From NCBI GenBank assembly GCA_026988735.1, contig JALSKR010000088.1:1-18428 (forward strand): 18,428 nucleotides of DNA, given 5' to 3'. The position numbers and the translations under genes were made by a program. Below are positions 13,896 to 18,428 of the stretch, piece after piece; within the stretch, counting starts at the first letter, position 1, and each line of letters starts with the position of its first letter. The DNA is from Sulfurimonas sp. GTDB taxonomy: Bacteria > Campylobacterota > Campylobacteria > Campylobacterales > Sulfurimonadaceae. A model generated the notes under the pieces. It searched no databases. It saw only the letters and a program-made list of their open reading frames with translations, and was not told where the DNA came from.

Positions 13896-15443
13896 ATGTT
13901 TTTTTTATACAGTTATATACTCTATTTCCTGATTGTTCCTACCTTGCTCTTTGTTTTCTCTTTTAAAAAAAAGAAAAATACTCTCGAAACTGTTTTTTCA
14001 CAAGCAGTCCTGAAACAACTCGAATTACATCCCCAACGACTACGAATTTCCGTGCGCTACAGATATTTTTTGCTTGTCATATCTTTGATGGTAATTGCAC
14101 TTGCCCGGCCTGTATATTTGCAGCAAAATGCCCTTATAAAACAGATGAGCAGTTCGGCGGTTATTGCTCTTGATGTCTCTAAATCTATGCAAGCATCAGA
14201 TATTTATCCGAGCCGCTTGGTCTTAGCCAGAGAAAAACTTTTAAGACTCATCCAAAAAGCAGACAGCTTACATGCAGGGGTACTTCTGTTTGCAAAAAAC
14301 AGTTATATGCTTTACCCTGTAAGCGAAGATACGCAGGCTCTTGCTTATATGCTGGCAAATGCCGAGATAAAGCAAAAGTTCGAACCAAATACTAATCTGT
14401 TAGGAGCATTTGAGGCAAGTAAAAAGATGCTGCGGTTAGAAAAAACAAAAAACATCATCCTGCTCAGTGACGGCGGTGAAGATATAGCAAGAGCGGATGA
14501 AATTTCTTATATTGTGAAAAATCATCTAAGGCTTTATGTAATTGATTTTGGTTCCAAAACAAATAATTCCTTGAAAAATATGGCGCAAAAAAGTGATGGG
14601 TATTATATAAAACATCAATGGGGAGAGGGTGATATAGAAAAAATTCTCAATGCCATACAAGAGAGTTCACAAAAAACAAGTAGCAGTGAGTCTCATATGA
14701 AACAGTATCAGGAGTTGTTTATGTACCCTTTGGGAGTTGCACTGTTGATACTCTATTTTGTTTTTATACTGGGCTTGAAACAAAAGCATACAGTAAAAGT
14801 TGCTGTGCTCTTTGGTCTGCTACAACTGATTTTTTTGAATACTCCTGCAAATGCCGGTGTTTTCGACTTTGTAAAACTGCAAAAAGCAGCGTCCTGTTAT
14901 GAGCAACAAGAGTACGAAAAAGCAATTCAGTACTATAAAGAGCTAGCACCTACACGCGAAATAAACTATAATATTGCCGATGCTTTATACAGGCAGCATA
15001 AGTATTTGGAGGCGGTAGTTTATTATAAACGGGCTTTGGGAACAAATAAAAAGTGCAATGCAAAGATTTATCACAATATCGGAAACTGTTATGTCCAAAG
15101 AGGCAAACTTGCATTGGCAAAGTCTCAGTTTGAGCACTCTTTAGCGTTGTATGCTTTTGAGCAGACAAAAAAAAATTTACAGATAGTTTCTCAGGAACTC
15201 AAAAAAAGAAAAAAACTCAAAAAGATTTTCAGCAGAGGCAGTGCCAAAGTATGTTACAAAAACAGGCTTGAACAAATGAATAATGATTATAGAGCCAGTT
15301 CAAAATACAGGATAAAACTGCAAAAACTGGTTTTGTCAGAGGAAGAAAAATGGATAAAAATAATACAAAAACAAAAAACTCCTGTTTTCTTGCAAAAAAT
15401 TCGGACAAAAAGGAGCAGTAGTGACAGTAAAAAACCTTGGTAG
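13896..15443 (+). CDS. batB: BatB-like VWA protein fused to a BatC-like TPR domain
   Basis: A 515-residue protein. It has an N-terminal helix (about 5-22), a second at 56-74, then a VWA domain with an intact metal site: DVSKS (Asp93, Ser95, Ser97), Thr166 in PNTNLLGAF, Asp192 in LLSDGG. Two more helices lie at about 276-294 and 298-316. Tetratricopeptide repeats follow (about 330-425: AASCYEQQEYEKAIQYYKEL, ADALYRQHKYLEAVVYYKRA, HNIGNCYVQRGKLALAKSQF). The tail is basic, with LSEEEKWIKIIQKQKTP, resembling BatC ends. In other bacteria VWA (BatB) and TPR (BatC/E) parts can be separate genes. RBS AAAGGAG is at 13881-13887. The 3' end overlaps batD by 23 nt. Confidence 0.9.
   Translation: MFFLYSYILYFLIVPTLLFVFSFKKKKNTLETVFSQAVLKQLELHPQRLRISVRYRYFLLVISLMVIALARPVYLQQNALIKQMSSSAVIALDVSKSMQASDIYPSRLVLAREKLLRLIQKADSLHAGVLLFAKNSYMLYPVSEDTQALAYMLANAEIKQKFEPNTNLLGAFEASKKMLRLEKTKNIILLSDGGEDIARADEISYIVKNHLRLYVIDFGSKTNNSLKNMAQKSDGYYIKHQWGEGDIEKILNAIQESSQKTSSSESHMKQYQELFMYPLGVALLILYFVFILGLKQKHTVKVAVLFGLLQLIFLNTPANAGVFDFVKLQKAASCYEQQEYEKAIQYYKELAPTREINYNIADALYRQHKYLEAVVYYKRALGTNKKCNAKIYHNIGNCYVQRGKLALAKSQFEHSLALYAFEQTKKNLQIVSQELKKRKKLKKIFSRGSAKVCYKNRLEQMNNDYRASSKYRIKLQKLVLSEEEKWIKIIQKQKTPVFLQKIRTKRSSSDSKKPW
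15409..15415 (+). promoter_or_regulatory. Ribosome binding site fixing the GTG start of batD
   Basis: AAAGGAG lies 5 nt before GTG 15421, inside the last codons of batB. No in-frame ATG is placed better, and starting here gives a complete signal peptide. Confidence 0.75.
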
Positions 15444-16797
15444 TATCATTTTTTTATTGCTTCTTGTCTCTTTTGAATTGCATGCATGGGTGCAGACGAC
15501 TGCGCCAAAAGAGATTGTACAAACAGAGGTATTGGAGTTTCGTGTCGTTGCCAAAGGCTTTCATGTGACATTTCCTAAGATAGAGTATATAGACGGACAT
15601 GTGGTGCAAAATGTAAAAACTTCCCATGAGGCAACACTAATCAATGCAAAAAAAGCGGATAAAGTGACGAGAATATACTCTTTTACTCCGATGAAAGATG
15701 TTACATTACCTGCTTTTCGTATAGAAGTTGACGGAAAGATTGAAACAACACAGCCTTTACATGTAAGCGTGAAAAAACGTACACAAACAATTTCCCCGGA
15801 TTATAAACTCAGTATGGATATAGAGAATAAAACACCGATGGTAGGAGAAAAGCTTCTGTTACATGTAAGGCTTGTCTTTAAAGATTTAGAAGATTACAAT
15901 ATTGAAACTCCTCATTTTGATGATTTTTTACTGCAGGAACTGAGTGATAAAGAGTATGAAAACAACAAAGGGGAGTGGGTAGAAGAAATCACGTATGAAA
16001 TTGTGGCGCAAAAAAACGGTTCATTTGTCTTTGGTCCGGCAAAAGCCACAATAGAACTCTCTGTACCAAAACATAAAAAACGCACTATCTATTCGAATGC
16101 ACTTATGCTCACGGTAAAAGAAATTCCTGAAAATCTTGAGATTATCGGCTCTTATGAGCTTCATGCCAGTGTCAATACAGGAGTTGTTCATAAAAATGAG
16201 CCGGTAACATTTTCTCTTTCTTTGCAAGGCAGGGGCAATATCAATAATTTTGATGATGTTAATATTAGTATAGCGAGTGCGACTGTTTATGAAAAAAGTA
16301 CAAAGAAACTGCGCCAGGGAGAGCAGGAGATTTATCAAAAAAGTTTTGAAATTGTTTCGGATAAAAACTTCACGATCCCTTCTGTTTCATTAACGTATTT
16401 TGACACCAAGGAGCAAAGAGCAAAAGAGATAAAAACAGAGGCTTTTGTCATACATGTAGAAGATGCTCTGCCTGACAAAATAACAAAAAAGGAGGAAAAT
16501 GTAACTATGATGGAAAAAGCAGTTTATTTCTTGGCGGGAATAGTTGTAACACTGTTTTTGCTTTACATGTATACAGTGGTAAAAAATACAAAGAGACCGA
16601 ATAAACAAAAAGAGATTAAAAAAGAGTTGCAAAGCATTCAGAACAAAGAGAAATTTCTGAAAAAAGTCGTACCCTATTTAGGGAAAGACAAATCATTGGA
16701 CAGATTAATATATGCTCTTGAAAATGTAGAAAAATCTGAATTTAAGCAATTGAAAAAAGAGATAATCAGGTATACGCGTGAAGAAAATATTTTATAG
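15421..16797 (+). CDS. batD: BatD-like membrane-anchored beta-domain protein
   Basis: A 458-residue protein starting at GTG. The signal peptide is 1-22 (hydrophobic IIFLLLLVSFELHA). The long periplasmic part is rich in beta strands, with two similar-looking segments (about 125-235 and 240-348) of the BatD type: for example MVGEKLLLHVRLVF (140-153) and KNEPVTFSLSLQGRGN (258-273). A membrane helix follows at about 366-386 and then a charged Lys/Glu-rich cytoplasmic tail. It is the last gene of the Bat operon. Its stop codon lies inside the left arm of the hairpin at 16791-16817. The BatD assignment rests on architecture, operon position and these strand motifs, not on catalytic residues. Confidence 0.87.
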   Translation: MTVKNLGSIIFLLLLVSFELHAWVQTTAPKEIVQTEVLEFRVVAKGFHVTFPKIEYIDGHVVQNVKTSHEATLINAKKADKVTRIYSFTPMKDVTLPAFRIEVDGKIETTQPLHVSVKKRTQTISPDYKLSMDIENKTPMVGEKLLLHVRLVFKDLEDYNIETPHFDDFLLQELSDKEYENNKGEWVEEITYEIVAQKNGSFVFGPAKATIELSVPKHKKRTIYSNALMLTVKEIPENLEIIGSYELHASVNTGVVHKNEPVTFSLSLQGRGNINNFDDVNISIASATVYEKSTKKLRQGEQEIYQKSFEIVSDKNFTIPSVSLTYFDTKEQRAKEIKTEAFVIHVEDALPDKITKKEENVTMMEKAVYFLAGIVVTLFLLYMYTVVKNTKRPNKQKEIKKELQSIQNKEKFLKKVVPYLGKDKSLDRLIYALENVEKSEFKQLKKEIIRYTREENIL

Positions 16798-16817
16798 CAA
16801 CATTATGTTGCTATAAA
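16791..16817. terminator. Perfect 12-bp hairpin between batD and the peroxidase gene, likely bidirectional terminator
   Basis: TTTATAGCAACA pairs perfectly with TGTTGCTATAAA around a 3-nt loop (TTA). It contains the batD stop codon and ends one base before the stop of the convergent peroxidase gene. The trailing U-tract is short on both strands, so efficiency is uncertain, but position and symmetry suit a shared terminator. Confidence 0.65.
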
Positions 16818-16818
16818 A

Positions 16819-17832
16819 TCAGTTTAAGTTAGGTTTAGGAGTTTTATTTGTTGAAGCCGGAAGCATAGGCATCATCATATGCGGTTTTTTCCCTGTCAAT
16901 GAACCAAGGAATGCTTCAATAGATGCAGCCTGTTTGTCTGTGATTTTCATTCCAAGTTGAATGCGTCCCATCTCTTTAATAGCATCTTTTAAGTTCCAAA
17001 TCATACCATTGTGAAAGTAAGGTGCTGTCTCAGTAATGTTTCTAAGCGTCGGTACTTTTACCATGCCGTTTTTGTCACCTTTAAAGTCACCTACATTCAT
17101 ATATTTATAGGTAGCTGCTACATTGAGTACATTCATTTCACCGCCAAGTGCTACACCGTTATGACAAGAAGCACAACCAACCTGTATGAAAGTTTTTAAA
17201 CCCTCTTTTTGTTTTGGTGTCATTGCTTCTTCGTAACCATTCATAAAGGCATCAAACGGTGCCGGTGTTACAAGTGTACGTTCAAAGTTTGCAATAGTGT
17301 CCGTAATTTTTTCAAAAGTAATTTTTACATTGTCACCATATGCTTTTTTAAACGCTTTTACATATTGTGGCATAGATTTGACTACTTCTTCTATATGTCC
17401 TTTTGTTGCAGCCATTTCCGGGTGTGCAAGCGCCGGTCCCTGTGCCTGTTCTTCCAAATCTTTTGCACGTCCGTCCCAAAACTGAGAACCGAAAAATACT
17501 GCATTGTAAACAGTCGGTGCATTCAAGTGATGCGGGTTGTGTCTCCACATGTGCCCTGTTGAAGGACCTACGCCGTCATCTCCGCCTTCCATTAAATTGT
17601 GACATGTGTTACATGAAATAAGACCACTGCGTGAAAGACGCGGATCCATATAAAGTTTTTGACCGAGTTTCACCTTTGCTTTTGTGATAGGGTTTTTCGG
17701 ATTGTCAGTCAGTTTTAAAAGTTCTGTTTGTGAACTTGGAATTGGCATAAGACCTGCGTTTTTTGCATCTTGAACCAATGTAGATGCCATCAACGAAGCG
17801 GCTGTTACTGTTAGTGCTACGATTTTTTTCAT
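16819..17832 (-). CDS. Di-heme cytochrome c peroxidase, periplasmic
   Basis: Reduces hydrogen peroxide to water in the periplasm with electrons from cytochrome c. Residues 1-16 are a signal peptide (MKKIVALTVTAASLMA). Two c-type heme sites are present: CNTCH (74-78, low-potential heme) and CASCH (220-224, high-potential heme). Family motifs include FWDGRAKDLEEQA (118-130), IANFERTLVTP (180-190), PTLRNITETAPYFHNG (261-276) and EMGRIQLG (287-294). By family comparison, His94 in STGHMW is the candidate distal ligand of the first heme and Met288 that of the second. The length of 337 is normal. The tail is Met- and Pro-rich (KKPHMMMPMLP). AGAAGG precedes the ATG by 8 nt. The gene is monocistronic, with its own extended -10 promoter. 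Confidence 0.95.
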   Translation of the reverse strand: MKKIVALTVTAASLMASTLVQDAKNAGLMPIPSSQTELLKLTDNPKNPITKAKVKLGQKLYMDPRLSRSGLISCNTCHNLMEGGDDGVGPSTGHMWRHNPHHLNAPTVYNAVFFGSQFWDGRAKDLEEQAQGPALAHPEMAATKGHIEEVVKSMPQYVKAFKKAYGDNVKITFEKITDTIANFERTLVTPAPFDAFMNGYEEAMTPKQKEGLKTFIQVGCASCHNGVALGGEMNVLNVAATYKYMNVGDFKGDKNGMVKVPTLRNITETAPYFHNGMIWNLKDAIKEMGRIQLGMKITDKQAASIEAFLGSLTGKKPHMMMPMLPASTNKTPKPNLN

Positions 17833-17862
17833 TTCATTTTCCTTCTAAATATTTATAGTTGT

Positions 17863-17871
17863 AGTATAACA
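17863..17871 (-). promoter_or_regulatory. Extended -10 promoter of the peroxidase gene
   Basis: The minus strand reads TGTTATACT, matching TGnTATAAT with one difference. It lies 30 nt before the ATG, leaving a leader of about 23 nt that contains AGAAGG. Confidence 0.55.
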
Positions 17872-17885
17872 GAACTAACCTTAAA

Positions 17886-17902
17886 GGAAAATAATTATCA
17901 TT
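17886..17902. promoter_or_regulatory. Candidate Fur/PerR-like operator over the -35 region of the peroxidase promoter
   Basis: AATAATTATCATT at 17890-17902 is an imperfect AT-rich palindrome (10 of 13 symmetric positions) of the kind bound by Fur-family regulators, placed where the -35 element would be. Peroxidase genes in this phylum are often under Fur or PerR control. AT-rich DNA gives such matches by chance, so this is weak. Confidence 0.25.
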
Positions 17903-17915
17903 TAAAAAAATTTAT

Positions 17916-18078
17916 GGAATTTATCTTTCAAGCTGGGCTGAGAGTGGCAAAAGTAGCAACAGTCGGCACTAAAGTACCGATTCCAAGAACAGGATGTCAT
18001 TCGGAACCCATCCTTTAGGGTGGGCTGAGAGTGGCATGGCAGAAACAGTAGTCAGTACTAAAGCACAGATTCCGAGAC
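17916..18078. repeat. Two tandem copies of an intergenic repeat, 87-bp period
   Basis: Copy 1 starts at GGAA 17916 and copy 2 at GGAA 18003. TGGGCTGAGAGTGGCA is identical in both (17934-17949 and 18021-18036). The following 40 or so bases match at roughly 70 percent, including TACTAAAGCACAGATTCC in copy 2 against CACTAAAGTACCGATTCC in copy 1. Copy 2 contains the pdxA stop codon and last codons. CCCATCCTTTAGGGTGGG (18008-18025) and CGGCACTAAAGTACCG (17963-17978) can form hairpins. There is no ORF between 17833 and 18057. Confidence 0.7.
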
Positions 18079-18428
18079 GTTAGTATCAAATTTCATAAGT
18101 TCTAATGCTGCTTGTACAGCATTGGTATAACTCAGTGTTTTTGCTTCGCCTTTGTAAGCGATGTCAAAAGCAGTGCCGTGATCAACAGATGTTCGCACAA
18201 TTGGTAAATTCAAAGAGATATTGACACTCTCATCAAAATAGAGTGCCTTGAGTGGAGCAAGTCCCTGATCATGGTACATCGCTATAAAATAGCTGTAGTT
18301 ATTGCGACAGTAAGGAGCAAAAGCAACATCAGGCACGATTGGACCGACAAACTGCTCAAAACCTATTTTTTTGTTGGCACTTTTTATTGCCTTTGTAATG
18401 ATAAGCTCTTCGTGACCCAAAACACCGT
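18058..18428 (-). CDS. pdxA: 4-hydroxythreonine-4-phosphate dehydrogenase, C-terminal part (N-terminus off the window edge)
   Basis: Oxidises 4-phosphohydroxy-L-threonine in the DXP-dependent pyridoxal phosphate pathway. The frame is open to the window end (GVLGHEEL at the edge matches the family's NPHAGE-G-lG-EE region), so the gene continues beyond 18428. Visible PdxA motifs: GPIVPDVAF, AMYHDQGLAPLKALYFDESVN, LPIVRTSVDHGTAFDIAYKGEA. The two conserved histidines in MYHDQG and VDHGTAFD correspond to metal and substrate contacts of the family. The last residues (NVSESVL) and the TAG stop are encoded by the second copy of the tandem repeat, so the native end may have been altered. No second pdx gene follows on this side. 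Confidence 0.93.
   Translation of the reverse strand, partial: GVLGHEELIITKAIKSANKKIGFEQFVGPIVPDVAFAPYCRNNYSYFIAMYHDQGLAPLKALYFDESVNISLNLPIVRTSVDHGTAFDIAYKGEAKTLSYTNAVQAALELMKFDTNVSESVL

Noticed and set aside
17934..18036. Possible TPP (thi-box) riboswitch, because GGGCTGAGA occurs twice
   Set aside because: The second conserved half (CCTGATCTGG-type segment) and the pairing stems are absent, and no thiamine gene lies downstream on that strand; the motif is part of the tandem repeat.

Overview
The window looks like chromosomal DNA of a Campylobacterota (epsilonproteobacterial) species, probably a free-living Sulfurimonas-like organism. This rests on the AT-rich, tightly packed genes, the block glyA - DUF1882 - SPOR protein - aroE (as I recall it, the Campylobacter jejuni Cj0402-Cj0405 order, here with trpE inserted), a desulforubrerythrin of the C. 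jejuni type, and a periplasmic di-heme cytochrome c peroxidase. No database search was possible, so the genus is inference.

Layout. 1-1645 (minus): dnaJ, then a partial class II aldolase-fold protein that appears to lack its zinc ligands. 1724-4290 (plus): the divergent run mltA-recR-pldA (murein lytic transglycosylase lipoprotein, recombination mediator, outer membrane phospholipase A), with abutting or overlapping genes. 4305-9047 (minus): the five-gene run glyA, DUF1882, SPOR-domain protein, trpE (TTG start), aroE. 9048-9454: intergenic region filled mostly by a 270-bp MITE-like element (9174-9443) with long terminal inverted repeats and two folded arms. 9455-10111 (plus): desulforubrerythrin, convergent with an AMMECR1-domain gene (10136-10690, minus). 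The leader of that gene is a 47-bp remnant of the same MITE end (10699-10745), which also holds its Shine-Dalgarno. 10787-16797 (plus): a complete Bat (aerotolerance-type) operon: moxR, DUF58, a small membrane protein, batA, a batB/TPR fusion, batD. It ends in a 12-bp hairpin shared with the convergent cytochrome c peroxidase gene (16819-17832, minus). 17916-18078: two tandem copies of an 87-bp-period repeat, the second running into the 3' end of a partial pdxA (minus).

Functionally the window mixes housekeeping genes (chaperone, cell wall and envelope, recombination, one-carbon and aromatic amino acid synthesis, vitamin B6) with oxygen and peroxide defence (desulforubrerythrin, cytochrome c peroxidase, Bat operon). 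I see no phage, CRISPR, tRNA or rRNA gene. The most unusual signals are the MITE-like element and its remnant, the tandem repeat at the pdxA end, a strongly over-represented palindrome TTACATGTAA, and a possible primase-like fold in the DUF1882 protein. I did not find a clear undescribed multi-gene system.
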